Assembly (NCBI GenBank): GCA_008360955.1
Contig: LUCM01000576.1
Coordinates: 1-64,000 of the forward strand
Reading direction: 5' to 3'
Origin: Fasciolopsis buskii
Lineage: Eukaryota; Platyhelminthes; Trematoda; Plagiorchiida; Fasciolidae
Length of the DNA: 64,000 nucleotides
Below the pieces are notes generated by a model. The model saw only the letters and a list, made by a program, of their open reading frames with translations, searched no databases and was not told the origin of the DNA. Positions within the stretch are counted from its first letter, which is position 1; each line of letters opens with the position of its first letter. This document shows positions 13,301 to 28,300 of the stretch, one piece after another. The position numbers and the translations under genes are program-made.

Positions 13301-16300
13301 GAATCCTACGTTCTGAAGACCTCCTAAAGCATCTTCCATCACCTCGTCCATGACGAAGTTGAACAGGAATGGAGAGATGGGACACCATTGTCGAACGCCG
13401 CTAATCGTTTCAAATGAACTTGACAGTTCACCGTATATCCTCACGCGGCCCTGGGTATGCAAGTACAATGCCCGCAACAGGCCTATGAATTTCAATGGGA
13501 TACCCTTCCGGTGGAAAGCATTGAATAGTGCTGGTCGATCCACGGAGTCGAAAGCACCTTTCAAGTCGAGGAAGACTACGATCGTAGGGCGCCGGTGCGT
13601 GTGGCGCGTTGCGAGTGTCTGTCAGAGGATGAATATCTGGTCGATGCAACCTCGACCTGGACGAAATCCGGCCTGTTGTTCGCGGATATTACTCTCGCGA
13701 ATCGGTGTCTAACGGCGCAGCATTATCGAAGCTAACACCTTAGTAACTATCGAAATTAAACTAATCCCACGATGATTGCTGCAGTCAATCTGTGTGCCCT
13801 TGTTGAAGATGGGTATAATCAGTGACTCACCCCACAATAACGGGATACGCTCATCTTTCCAAATATCATGAAGCAAAGAGGTAATTGATTTCATCAGCAC
13901 TTCTCCACCCAATTTGAAGAGAATTGGGGGTAGATTGTCAGGACAGGCTGCTTTTCCCTTCTTTAGAAGTCCAATATTCGACTGCACTTCCACTTCCGTT
14001 TGGATACCAAGTGACACCTCCCAAGGATTTGCAGTCGCGGATGTCGGCCTAAGTACGTTAGTGTGTGGCCAGCCAAACTGATCCTTGAAGTGTTCAGCCC
14101 AACGGTTCAGCCTTTGTTGTCTACCATGATTAAACTCTCCAGTCCTTTCTCACACGACTTCAATAACCGAAGTTCGCCGCCCACCGCTGTGGTGCATAAG
14201 CCTAAACAGTCTTTGACTGTTACCTGAAGCGGCCGCTTTCTGCATCTCTCCGGCTACCTTAATCCACCAATTTTTCGCGGTCATTCTTAAGGCTTATCGT
14301 CAACTGACGCTGCAACTGTCGACGCATCTTATTCACTTCCTTGCAGTTAGGGAGCTGACATTTTTACTCCATTAGATCCAGCGACCCTTGCGAGATACAG
14401 TGTCTTTGATGAACGCTAGACCTAGGACCACAGGCGAAATCGGCTGCCAAATACATAGCCAACTTAATTTGATCCCACTGCACGTCTACATTGCTGCTCG
14501 TCGAATTTCTTAGTTCCTCGGATAGTTTCTGTTCGTAGCTGTTGCGAACAGCCGAATCAGACAGACGTTCGACAGCCAATCGGGTTTGGGCCTGCGTCGA
14601 TGGCCGTTGAGCTGCAGTAAAAATCTCATTAAAACTAACACTTGGTCCGATTCGACTTACGTGGTCCAGTATGATCTGCAGTTCTGGATGCACTAAGTTT
14701 TCCAACCTGTGCATTAAAGTCGCCTGCTACCACTACAATGTCAGAGCGTTTGCTCTTCCGAACAAGAGTGACGAGGTTATCGTGAAATTCGTCTTTCTCC
14801 ATGTCAGTGCTGCAGTCTGTTGGAGCGTATGCCGAGATAACAAATAAACTGCGCTTAACACTGCTATCCTTTCGGACACCGACTGATCCCTGCAGTCTCA
14901 TGGCACACAAGCGACTGTTGACTGGGATCCAGTCTAGAAGGGCTGCTTCAGCCTTCTCACTCAAGACAATTCCTACACCACGCTGACCCACAGCTTGAGC
15001 TGCTTCGTCTTTAGAAGTGCGAAGAAAATATCTTGACGAGACGTTTGGCGCAGTTAGCTGAATTACTCTACTCTACTCGAATCCCGAATTCGTGTTTCAC
15101 TCACGCAGCAGACATCAATCGAAAATGAGTCAGTCCACTGGCAGAGCCAAGCACGCCTGTTGGCTAGCCTGCATTAAAGTGCGCACATTGAACGAACCGA
15201 GATTCAGAAGCTGATGAGGCTTGAGAAAATGTGAGCTAACAGACTGAAAACCACCTACTACNTCGATTTTCCAGTTCGAATCCTACGTTCTGAAGACCTC
15301 CTAAAGCATCTTCCATCACCTCGTCCATGACGAAGTTGAACAGGAATGGAGAGATGGGACACCATTGTCGAACGCCGCTAATCGTTTCAAATGAACTTGA
15401 CAGTTCACCGTATATCCTCACGCGGCCCTGGGTATGCAAGTACAATGCCCGCAACAGGCCTATGAATTTCAATGGGATACCCTTCCGGTGGAAAGCATTG
15501 AATAGTGCTGGTCGATCCACGGAGTCGAAAGCACCTTTCAAGTCGAGGAAGACTACGATCGTAGGGCGCCGGTGCGTGTGGCGCGTTGCGAGTGTCTGTC
15601 AGAGGATGAATATCTGGTCGATGCAACCTCGACCTGGACGAAATCCGGCCTGTTGTTCGCGGATATTACTCTCGCGAATCGGTGTCTAACGGCGCAGCAT
15701 TATCGAAGCTAACACCTTAGTAACTATCGAAATTAAACTAATCCCACGATGATTGCTGCAGTCAATCTGTGTGCCCTTGTTGAAGATGGGTATAATCAGT
15801 GACTCACCCCACAATAACGGGATACGCTCATCTTTCCAAATATCATGAAGCAAAGAGGTAATTGATTTCATCAGCACTTCTCCACCCAATTTGAAGAGAA
15901 TTGGGGGTAGATTGTCAGGACAGGCTGCTTTTCCCTTCTTTAGAAGTCCAATATTCGACTGCACTTCCACTTCCGTTTGGATACCAAGTGACACCTCCCA
16001 AGGATTTGCAGTCGCGGATGTCGGCCTAAGTACGTTAGTGTGTGGCCAGCCAAACTGATCCTTGAAGTGTTCAGCCCAACGGTTCAGCCTTTGTTGTCTA
16101 CCATGATTAAACTCTCCAGTCCTTTCTCACACGACTTCAATAACCGAAGTTCGCCGCCCACCGCTGTGGTGCATAAGCCTAAACAGTCTTTGACTGTTAC
16201 CTGAAGCGGCCGCTTTCTGCATCTCTCCGGCTACCTTAATCCACCAATTTTTCGCGGTCATTCTTAAGGCTTATCGTCAACTGACGCTGCAACTGTCGAC

Positions 16301-19300
16301 GCATCTTATTCACTTCCTTGCAGTTAGGGAGCTGACATTTTTACTCCATTAGATCCAGCGACCCTTGCGAGATACAGTGTCTTTGATGAACGCTAGACCT
16401 AGGACCACAGGCGAAATCGGCTGCCAAATACATAGCCAACTTAATTTGATCCCACTGCACGTCTACATTGCTGCTCGTCGAATTTCTTAGTTCCTCGGAT
16501 AGTTTCTGTTCGTAGCTGTTGCGAACAGCCGAATCAGACAGACGTTCGACAGCCAATCGGGTTTGGGCCTGCGTCGATGGCCGTTGAGCTGCAGTAAAAA
16601 TCTCATTAAAACTAACACTTGGTCCGATTCGACTTACGTGGTCCAGTATGATCTGCAGTTCTGGATGCACTAAGTTTTCCAACCTGTGCATTAAAGTCGC
16701 CTGCTACCACTACAATGTCAGAGCGTTTGCTCTTCCGAACAAGAGTGACGAGGTTATCGTGAAATTCGTCTTTCTCCATGTCAGTGCTGCAGTCTGTTGG
16801 AGCGTATGCCGAGATAACAAATAAACTGCGCTTAACACTGCTATCCTTTCGGACACCGACTGATCCCTGCAGTCTCATGGCACACAAGCGACTGTTGACT
16901 GGGATCCAGTCTAGAAGGGCTGCTTCAGCCTTCTCACTCAAGACAATTCCTACACCACGCTGACCCACAGCTTGAGCTGCTTCGTCTTTAGAAGTGCGAA
17001 GAAAATATCTTGACGAGACGTTTGGCGCAGTTAGCTGAATTACTCTACTCTACTCGAATCCCGAATTCGTGTTTCACTCACGCAGCAGACATCAATCGAA
17101 AATGAGTCAGTCCACTGGCAGAGCCAAGCACGCCTGTTGGCTAGCCTGCATTAAAGTGCGCACATTGAACGAACCGAGATTCAGAAGCTGATGAGGCTTG
17201 AGAAAATGTGAGCTAACAGACTGAAAACCACCTACTACACTACTTGACAATAAACCGTTGCGAGTCTCGGGTGTGTTATCAATGGAGATACTATGGGTAG
17301 GCAGAAGGGGCAAACAGATTGGGTTGGAGACAGAAGAGACAGGTTGAATAAAAGAGAGGGAATTCTGAGCAGTAGCATACTTATCACTACCCACCCCGCC
17401 TTATGCAATGGGCAGCGCGGTCCTGATTATCCTGCGCGACGACCGATGCAGTATGGAATTATTTGTAGGCGTGTAACTCATGGGAATTGATGGACGGGTA
17501 CTGCTAGGGAGTCCAGCCGCTAAGCAGAAGAACGATTAGGGTTCTCAACCAAAGCCTTTGGTTCTGACAAGAACCTGACCGCAAGGCAGCGGGCATAGCT
17601 GAGGGGAAGCCCATCTACTTGGATCAATTATTCGTCCACTCGTTTTTCTGACTGAGCTGCTAACTCAGATCAACCCCCGACTTGGAGGACCAGGAGACTA
17701 CTTCGTCAGGCCTCTACCCATTGACCTTCCAGGCATGATTGGATCTTCGGCTTGAGATAAGCCATCCTGTATAGCTCGTTGGATCATGGAGGCACGCAAG
17801 CCGTCACACCACGTCAAGGTGTAGTCTGGTTGCGACGGTAACTGCTACACAGGTCTCCGGGTCGTATAATTCTCAGGAGCGGTGGGTATCCTTGATTTTA
17901 GTTATATTGCCGAATACTCACAGATCCGTCCTTCCGGATGCCTCAGTCAATGAGACGCGTAGACGTCTGAGACGTACGGCTTATTTGCAGGCTCTTATTC
18001 TTGTACATCAGCACAGTTCATTCCAGTGATATATGCCTTGAACCCAAGATAATCGTTCAGTAAATACCGCTTTTTAGAGCACTCCTTTAAAATTATGAGG
18101 TCATTTACCGGTTGCTTTCCAACAGTTTTATTTCGCGCTTTAACGAGTTACCATTATCACTGATCTTTTGCAGTGAGGCTTTACGTGTCTTAAATTGATT
18201 TGCGTGCACCATTTGGATCGTGTTATTCATTCTGTCGTGGACACATTAAATCGAACTTTTCGTTCGTCTGAAATATTTCGACGGGATTTCTCATTAGTCA
18301 TTTTAAGTCACTGTATACGATAAAACTGTCAGAGAGGAACCTTCACCAGTGGCTTCATAAATACAAGATAATCTTCTACCTAGCGGTATTTATTCACCAG
18401 TAGTCTTTGTCTCACTAAAAGTCTTGGTAAAGTGGATTTTGCCAGGGTTTTGTATTGTAGGATAAACTTCTGCAAGCTAAGAAACTCACATTTCAACCGA
18501 CAGCAAAAGAAAATGGATTAAAATCTATGGTAAAAAATGAAACTGTCGGCATGTAAGCAGGTAAACGGGAATATTGGGCGAAATGTCTTGCGTTATAAAA
18601 GTTTGAACGCAGCTTTTATGATTTCTTCTCTATTAACCATAATAGTTCCTAAATTGTTAACGGTAGAAGCGCGGTACAGATCATTTATGTAAGGAATGGG
18701 TAAGATCTCGGAGAATTTTCACGAAAAATGATGTGCAGGTCGCATACTATCAATACGAAAGTAGACAGAAATAAAAGAAACACGACTAATGATGGACAGA
18801 CCTCGGTAAGTGAAAGTCTTTTATGAATGCACCCGTAAGAATAACTGGGGCAATAAAGCAAGATAAAGAGAACATATGGCTAGACAAAAGAAGTTATGAC
18901 AGTCTGCCTTGCGTCAAATTGTCTCAGTCTACGGATCCGTAAAGGCGGGCGAAGCATTCTTTTGCCACAGTCGAAGACATAAGAGGACCATTGTAAACTG
19001 GTACAAATTGTGACCGATTCGGCTCTGGGTACGTTAACGGTGCCAATCACTGAATGTTCATCGGTGAAAAGTGAACGGGGATGAGTGAAAGCGAACTGAA
19101 AACTTTTGGATGTATTGAGGTGAATATCATCCTGAAAAGAAATGATCTATATATTAATTGCATTTCCTGAAAGAGATGCGAAGTTTAATTTACTGAGAAT
19201 GGACTTACGGAATGCGACATCACTCCGTACTTAAGAGATTGAGCAGATGGATCAGTGGTAGTGAGTAGCTCTTTGAAAAATGCTGAAGTTGTTAAGTAAC

Positions 19301-22300
19301 GGAATGGGCAACTGATTACTGAGATTCATTGAAGAAATAGTCTTTCAACCACGGCAATGTAAAAACGAGACATCCAAGAGACTCAAGCTTACGGAGGGAG
19401 ACCAGTTGTCGAAGTCAAAGGCAGAAGAATAACCTAAAAACAAAATTTACTGATTTCGCGGTGTTTGAACTTTTGGAAGCAAAATATCATAGTGGGGCAA
19501 TCGGATCTGGAGTACGCCTGTTTGGCCGGTTTGTTAACTGAAATGGGTCATTTAATATTGACGAATAGGCCGGACTCTCATAAGCTCCGTGAATTCTCGG
19601 TAATTTGCCTGCTCACAAGTATAATAGAAGTCCAATGCGGAGTGCAGTTTAAATGAACAAGAAAAGTCTCCGGTCATTTTCCTCCGAACTTATAGGGCAC
19701 ATTCCACAGCACGGTGTTATTCTACGGATTATTGTCCGATGGCCTGTCGTCTCAAAAATCGACCTCATTTTTAGAGGGATGGTTAATTGGGATTTTGATA
19801 ATTGGAATGATGCAGGGCACTACGTGGTCCTGCACCATTGTGTCTGCTCTCGACTAGTCCTAGTCGGCTACGTTGGTGTGATCCTGTTGAGACTTTGCAT
19901 TGTTTCTGTGCCATTCTACGTTTTCGGTTCATGTTTACCGGTGCTTCCAATATTCCACTAAACCTTAAGAACTATGGTTCGTGCTTCTGTCGTTGTATTC
20001 ATGCATTGAATATGTAATAAAAACTCACCGAGTTCAGGTCTCCTAATTGGAGTGGCATTGATTGACTTCCTTTTTCACTTATTTTTAGAAAAGATTGTGG
20101 CCGAATGCGTCCTCGTGTTGAGAAAATTGCTGCAGATGCAAGTACGTTTAGCTGTAGTGCGTCTTTTTATCGCTACGGTCTTGTACACTGGTAGTAGACT
20201 GCAATTTATTTTGACTGAATAGAAAGACCTCGTGTGGTTTTGTTACTGTAAGTGTCAAATTTATAGTAGCTGACCCCGTCCCATAATTGCCATAGTACCT
20301 AAGGGTCATAGGGTATCTTGCTTCTGTTGACTCACGCTTTAATCATGTAGTTCTGTAGAGGGTAATTGTCACAAGCATGTCTCTAGTCGTGCGGAAGCCA
20401 GCGATGAATGAGTGCCACATCATCCGATGGAACTCGACGGACTGTTGAGAGCCGTCGTGAGTAGTATAGTGGCTATAAAATTCGACCCACGGACGTTCGT
20501 CCCAAGTTCACGTCTGAGTTCGGGCTCGATGGATGTAAACTGCCCCTGATTCATAACGAAAATGACCCATCCATGCAGCGTTTCCGTTCTTCTCTATCGT
20601 GACTCAGGCTTCGTTATGCCACGATGGATCATTTTGAAATTAGCTGAACCGATTGGCACACGAGTTCAACCGCGTTGACTACTCAATATGCAATCTCTCA
20701 TGTGCCGTTCAACTTTAAAGGTTATATCTTTCACCTCTAATGAATAATCTTTCATTGTTGAATCTTCCTAAGACAATTTAGCTGGTGTCTTTAGTCCAGT
20801 TAGTTCGTTGCAATACATCCAAAAGAGCAACCGTTAAAACTAGATTACAAGGGGGTGATCATTCATGTCGAGGATGTTTTTGTTATGGAGACGACCAACC
20901 CCCCACGATTTGAAGGTGCCAGAAATTCCTACGCACGTTTGTTTCTGGTGAAAACGGTTATTTATCAAGTTATTCTTCATTTTATTGTAATTGGTTATTC
21001 AAATTCTAACCTCGATCGTTCCTTCTCCCTGATTGGTTGACTGTCACGCTCTTGCATCACTGATCCCTCTCCTGTGACTAATCAACTGTATATATGCTAG
21101 AGTTCATGGTACGTGTTTTTTCTTGTTTGCTCCCTGCGTTAGCCAGGATCAATAAACCCGTGTTGTGTATTCCACTTCTCTCTATCCAGCTAACGAGAGG
21201 CCTAGCCTAGGATCTCGCGGCCTCAGTTACTGCGCTAATCAGTTATATTCCGTTTTTTGTTGCACGACTTCATCGTATCAAAGTCCTGTGTTATCCATCG
21301 GATGTGCATTATCCGACATCTGTTGCTGACGCCTGTATCTTGCGTGTGTCTCCATAGTTGGGTTCATCCGACGACGCAACAGTTATGTCAGGCTAATTTG
21401 TCCAGTGAATTAGTTTTCTCATCTTTCGCTTGTACTGAGCGTTGCACTTTTCATAATTTCTGTATCCGTGATTGTCTTTTTAGAAGGCCTCCTTTTCTTC
21501 TATCGCTCTCTAAGTTGCCGTCACACCTTAGCAGCGCTTCTGCGCTCGACTGTTTGTTTGGCATCCGTCATAGTCCCTCAACTCGATAGACGTCTACTCC
21601 CAGATCCATATCTTACAAATAATCAGTTTGGTGAAGAGCGTAATGTCTCGCTGCTGGTTTGTTACGTATCTTTGATTTCGTCCCAAATAAATCTGAATTC
21701 GTTCCTCATCGTGTAATAAATGAAGGGGCAAAAGCATTGTCATTGACCATCCCATAAGATATAATGAAGTAGAATGAATTAGGATGGGAAAGTGACGAAA
21801 TTTATACAGTGAAAAAGAATTGGTTTGTTGGTTTTAATTGATTTTTTTCTTTTATCCACTTTCTGTAAAGTTTTGTTTACATTCTGTTGCGTTGACACCA
21901 TGCTCGTTTTCAATCCAGTGTATATATCTAATGGGAAAGTTGGGAGAATAAATGAAGACTGCAAAGCCTTAGATTCCCGTAACTAACCGGGGAAATCGCA
22001 GATCTTTATTTATTCCAAACTGTTAGTTGTGAATCAGGTATTCACGAATACTGACCTAAATATTGTGTAGAATGGCTCTTTTTCAACTTCCTTGAATAAA
22101 ATTTGAAGTTGATGCACTAACTCATCTATATTATAGTAATCAAACAATAATCTGGTAAACGACAAGCAGGCGTCCTTCACATTTTCGATTGATTCGAACT
22201 CAAAGAAAGACTCATGAAGTGGAATGGCTTTCGTCAATTTAAGCTAGGTTCGCATTTGCGCACTGGAAGTCGAATTCATGGCCCGATGCACTATGTGAAC

Positions 22301-25300
22301 TATCGTTTGATAATGAACCTCTGAGCCATTGCGGCCTATTAGTGATAATCAGATTGCGGGGGTTACAGTGGAGCTGTTTACACGTTCTTGAAGTCGTTCC
22401 TGTTAGGCATCCGTCTCTTAATCCAACTTCCGGATGGTTCGCTTCTCCTCATCAGCACATGTTGGGCTACTAGGTTTCCCGGAATTGGAAAGCGAAATCC
22501 TCCAAACCGCCCACTGGGTAGGACAAACAACAGCGATCAAATCCTAAAACGTGGACAACACTGGAGTGTGCGTACAACTTTATGCTCGTCTCGTCATCCA
22601 TTTATAAGTACCGTTTACGAACAACTATAACCCCAAGGAAGGTAAGTTATTTTAATGGGTACGCTTCTCTGCACACAAGTGGATGCCTTCAAAGTCATGT
22701 GTATTGTTTTTTACACGTCAGCCTACAGATTTCATGCCATCGGAGCTATGATGAAGCAGGAAAACAATACGAGAGGGGGGAAAATGAAGATACGTTTGTG
22801 TATGGTTCGTTACACATCAGCTTTCACAGGTTCACCCACCATCGTAACCCATGGTTGCGTTGTGGATCTTATACTACTCCGCTACCAAAACCGAGATGAG
22901 AGGTCCTCCTAAGTGACCCTGCCACAGGCCTTTGGTCCGAAGACCTAATCTGCAGGGCAAGCAATGCAAAACACGGCATTCGCAAATCTTTGAGAACCGA
23001 TCATCGATATTCCAATTCGGGCGCCTTCTGATCACCTCAACACATGGGAGCGGCACTCCTGGGTCGATTTAGATGGCAACATTCGCCGTCACTTATGTGT
23101 GATAAATGAGAGATTTTACGTTTTCTTCTGTTAACTATCAGTTCGACTTAGGATCCGAAACAGCCTTCTTTTTGTAAAAATGGCCCTTGTTGACAGTCAT
23201 CCAACTAGATCTTTATACCCATCTTGATCCGGATTTGAAATGAAACGACATCGTTTTGATGGAATTCAAAGTGATTTAGCATGGTGCCAACCTTGCTTAG
23301 TAGAGGAATGGAATTGTTGATTTTTTCATTCTTCACTGTTATGTTATCGACTTTTGCTTTCATGCTGTTTTATTATACCTTTTTGATCCTTTGATCACCG
23401 CAAAAAATAACTAATTGATTTATCCTTCCTATGCCATTTGTCGGTTTGTCAATCGATAAAGAATTCCGATCACAAAGAGATTATTGTCCGAATTGCTCAG
23501 CTCACCGACACCATGACTATTCCGTCAGCGTTAGCTTCCATTCTCTGGCTACTGGGCGAGTACAGCAGTCGTGTGCCCAAAATTGCCCCCGACGTTTTGC
23601 GCAAAATGGCCAAAAAGTTCATCACTCAGGAACCTGTGGTCAAACTTCAGGTTAGTCGCTCTATTCCCGGTCGATTCTTACCATCCGTTCATCCACTTCT
23701 GTAAATGAACATGAGGATGTGCGAAATTTTGGGATTTTATTTCTCTAATTTTGCTAAATTTATTCAAAAACTTACTCTTTATGCCACGAGTGTTCAGCTT
23801 ATGGTATTCGTATTCAGCCTAAGTTCACTCGAACTGCAATTTCTTCGCATAACTATTAACCTGCCGAAATGATTCGGGCATTCAAAAAGAATCCCTTTGA
23901 TCGTCATCTTGTAATTCAACCAATGCTCAGACCAGATCAGTTATCACCATGCCAAAGAGGGTTAGCTCAGTTGTCATATGATAGTGGGTTAAAAAAGTGC
24001 TTCAGTCTTTTAAGCGGCATTACTTTTTTCCCTTATGAGACTTAACTCGGTTCCTCATTGTAGCAGAGGCCCGCTCCTCTCTATCGATATTGAATTGCGA
24101 ATTCCGATCTTTTCGTGGTGCGCACCAGATTGGTTTTCTTTTTTTTGGTCAGATACTTCCCCCCCCTCCAACCTCACACATCGTACGAAGTTCAATTTTG
24201 TATCTCGTGCACAGTTCGATTGCCATCTTGTTTAGTTTCTGCCCCAGAACATCGAGCATCTTTCTTTCATTCTTTCGATTTCGATCGACCCTGTGGCTAT
24301 GGACCCCCTTCCCTCGCATACCTCCCTCCCGCTTTTTCACTTTCATGCTGCAGAAGCAGGATCACTGTCATTTTCAGCCGAATCAAAATAATTGAAAATG
24401 ATGGGCCTTTACACTTAGACTGTTTATTATACGTTGGTTGTTAAGACATTCTTTTCCTACTTGTGTAATTCCACTCCTTACCCTCACCGTATATTCATTA
24501 GTCCTAAAACAACGTGTAACTCTAGGAGTGCTCAGTGGGGATCGCCCTGCTTTTTAACGCTAAACGATGCCGATGATGTACAGGGTTTAAAACTGGAGCA
24601 GACGAAAATTCTTTATCTATCATCCCAACGTAAACATGCAAAGACGCTGACTTTGCTTTCGTGTAGCACACAGACTCGAGAATCCACGTCTAATCAAGGG
24701 TTGTGTCATCATGTGCAAGTTCCAGCGATGCCCATGTAAGTCTGACATCAGTGAATGTTTTTAGATTTGGTCACTTAGTCAGGCTAGAACGACCTACTCT
24801 GGATCGGACGGCCGAGTTAGTAAAACAGCCAACAATGCATGTAATCATGAAAATGAATGATCTTCAGACGGACAGTTCTCGCTCTTCTCATTCACAAATG
24901 CGATCTTCCACCGTACACAACTGTCTGTTCCTCTACCGGCTCGTGCTAGACCGGGAACTGCAGTTGGCCATGCAAGTAGTAGCGTAACTGGAATAGGTTC
25001 CGGTCCTGTTCTGTCACGTGCCTCTTAAGGTAGCATCCAGATCTCACCTAACCAGGTTCCGACGAATGGTGCACTTTTTCTTCCTCGATGTCCCTTCAAA
25101 CTAGACACCTGCTGTGTGCGAACACTGATGCGTGTAGGTCAACAAGACTATCTAGCCCGTGCACTGGAGACCCTAACCACCTGCAAGTGTTGTATTCAAG
25201 AGTCTCGCATTGAAGACTCCAGCTCTGTTGTCCGACTGACCCATCTAGTCATTCTGTGAAGTTTTGTCTGCCCCTTTCGGGACCCTGAGGCTACATTATC

Positions 25301-28300
25301 ATCATCATCGTTCAGCGTTAAACAGAAAGGCAAGCCTCACTGACCGTTGCCTTTTTTCCAGGGTTACACATGTCTATAAAAAGGGTGAATATCCAAGGGG
25401 AACAGGGAGTGGACCTGCACAGGTGGGAAAAGATAAGACGTTGCTGTAGCCAGCACACAGAGCACAGTCTAACTATACAAACGCACGTGTTTTCAATCAT
25501 TCTGATTCAATAGAAAATGACAACACGATCGCCACTGTTCGCGGTTCATTGTCATATCCTTCAGTGTCTCCAGTCAGCTAGATGACGAGTCTTTCGGACC
25601 CCAACCACGAAGACGAAGACGTGAGACACCTACTTTACCTAACTTCGCTGTACATTTTCTCATCCCACGTTGCCACGTCATCTGTAGGCCTCCACATGGC
25701 TTCTTCCATTCCTTAGGAGGAACACAAAATAGGGCACGGTATGGTAGACGAGTGTTCGTCATACGCAACACGTGACCCAACCAGCGTAGTCTACTAAGTT
25801 TCATACGCTGAAACAAGCTATTGTCAGAAGTGGCACCCAATACAAGATTCCTAACCTCTATATTACTCACCCGGTCACTCCATCCAATCTTAGCCATACT
25901 ACGTAAACATCGGTTGTCGAAAACCTCTAACCGACGAACATCGCCCACACGAATATTCCACGTCTCGCAACCGTACAACAGAACTGAACGCACTGCAGCA
26001 AAGTACGCACGACCTTTCAACTTCAGTGAAATATCAGGCCGACGCCACAAGTGCTTCAATCCAGCGTAAGCTTCCCGAGCCTTGGATATACGCGTATTTA
26101 CCTCCACTGCCGAGCTACCATCGTCGGACACGCAGCTACCAAGGTAGGTGAAACGGTCCACAGTCGTTGGTTCCTCTCCGCTCGGCACCGTTATCGTGCG
26201 GTCTTGCAACAGCCTTTTAGACTTTGAAGATGCAAAGCACATGCCAAACCAAGCAGCAGACCCTGAGAGTCTGTTTATTGCGGGGTGTGCATGATCCTCA
26301 AACTCGAACAGGCACACGACGTCATCTGCGTACTCTAGGTCGTATAGCTTCCCTCGATTTTCCAGTTCGAATCCTACGTTCTGAAGACCTCCTAAAGTAT
26401 CTTCCGTCACCTCGTCCATGACGAGGTTGAACAGGAATGCAGCTAGTCGTTTCGAATGAACCTGACAGTTCACCGTATATCCTCACGCGACCATAGGTAT
26501 GCGAGTACAATGCTCGCAACAGGTTCATGAAGTTATTTGGCATACCCTTCCGGTGGAAAGCATTGAATAGTGCTGGTCGATCCACGGAGTCGAAAGCACC
26601 TTTCAAGTCGAGGAAGACTACGATCGTAGGGCGCCGGTGCGTGTGGCGCGTTGCGAGTGTCTGTCAGAGGATGAATATCTGGTCGATGCAACCTCGACCT
26701 GGACGAAATCCGGCCTGTTGTTCGCGGATATTACTCTCGCGAATCGGTGTCTAACGGCGCAGCATTATCGAAGCTAACACCTTAGTAACTATCGAAATTA
26801 AACTAATCCCACGATGATTGCTGCAGTCAATCTGTGTGCCCTTGTTGAAGATGGGTATAATCAGTGACTCACCCCACAATAACGGGATACGCTCATCTTT
26901 CCAAATATCATGAAGCAAGGAGGTAATTGATTTCATCAGCACTTCTCCACCCAATTTGAAGAGAATTGGGGGTAGATTGTCAGGACAGGCTGCTTTTCCC
27001 TTCTTTAGAAGTCCAATATTCGACTGCACTTCCACTTCCGTTTGGATACCAAGTGACACCTCCCAAGGATTTGCAGTTGCGGATGTCGGCCTAAGTACGT
27101 TAGTGTGTGGCCAGCCAAACTGATCCTTGAAGTGTTCAGCCCAACGGTCCAGCCTTTGTTGTCTACCATGATTAAACTCTCCAGTCCTTTCTCACACGAC
27201 TTCAGTAACCGAAGTTCGCCGCCCACCGCTGTCTTTGACTGTTACCTGAAGCGGCCGCTTTCTGCATCTCTCCGGCTACCTTAATCCACCAATTTTTCGC
27301 GGTCATTCTTAAGGCTTATCGTCAACTGACGCTGCAACTGTCGACGCATCTTATTCACTTCCTTGCAGTTAGGGAGCTGACATTTTTACTCCATTAGATC
27401 CAGCGACCCTTGCGAGATACAGTGTCTTTGATGAACGCTAGACCTAGGACCACAGGCGAAATCGGCTGCCAAATACATAGCCAACTTAATTTGATCCCAC
27501 TGCACGTCTACATTGCTGCTCGTCGAATTTCTTAGTTCCTCGGATAGTTTCTGTTCGTAGCTGTTGCGAACAGCCGAATCAGACAGACGTTCGACAGCCA
27601 ATCGGGTTTGGGCCTGCGTCGATGGCCGTTGAGCTCCAGCGAAAATCGCATTAAAACTAACACATGGTCCGATTCGACGTACGTGGTCCAGTATGATCTA
27701 CAGTTCTGGACAGAACCGCGCCAACGGTAGCTTACTGCGATATGGTCAGTCTGACTCATTGGACCTGTTGAGTTAGAACGCCACGTCGCTGTGCGACGCG
27801 AACTGTTCCGGAAATTCGTACTAGATAGGAATAAATGATTATCTGCACAGAATTGGAGAAGTCTTTCTCCGTTGTCTGTTCGCTGTGCAGGCAAGGCGCA
27901 TCACCCACCTAAACAGGACTCCGATGCACTCAGTTTTCCAACTTGTGCATTAAAGTCACCTGCTACCACTACAATGTCAGAGCGTTTGCTCTTCCGAACA
28001 AGAGTGACGAGGTTATCGTGAAATTCGTCTTTCTCCATGTCAGTGCTGCAGTCTGTTGGAGCGTATGCCAGGATGACAAATAAACTGCACTTAACGCTAC
28101 TATCCTTTCGGACACCGACTGATCCCTGCAGTCTCATGGCACACAAGCGACTGTTGACTGGGATCCAATCTAGAAGGGCTGCTTCAGCCTTCTCACTTAA
28201 AGCTATTCTTACACCGCGTTGACCCACGGCTTGAGCTGCTTCGTCTCCTGAAGTGTGCAGAAAGTATCGTGACGAGATAATAGGCAGAATTAGCTGATTT

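Noticed and set aside
13350..13712. 120-codon + strand frames over the RT of family A (also at 15327, 5665 on the opposite strand and 26527)
   Set aside because: They lie opposite the RT coding strand in every copy and have no family resemblance; they are reverse-strand shadows.
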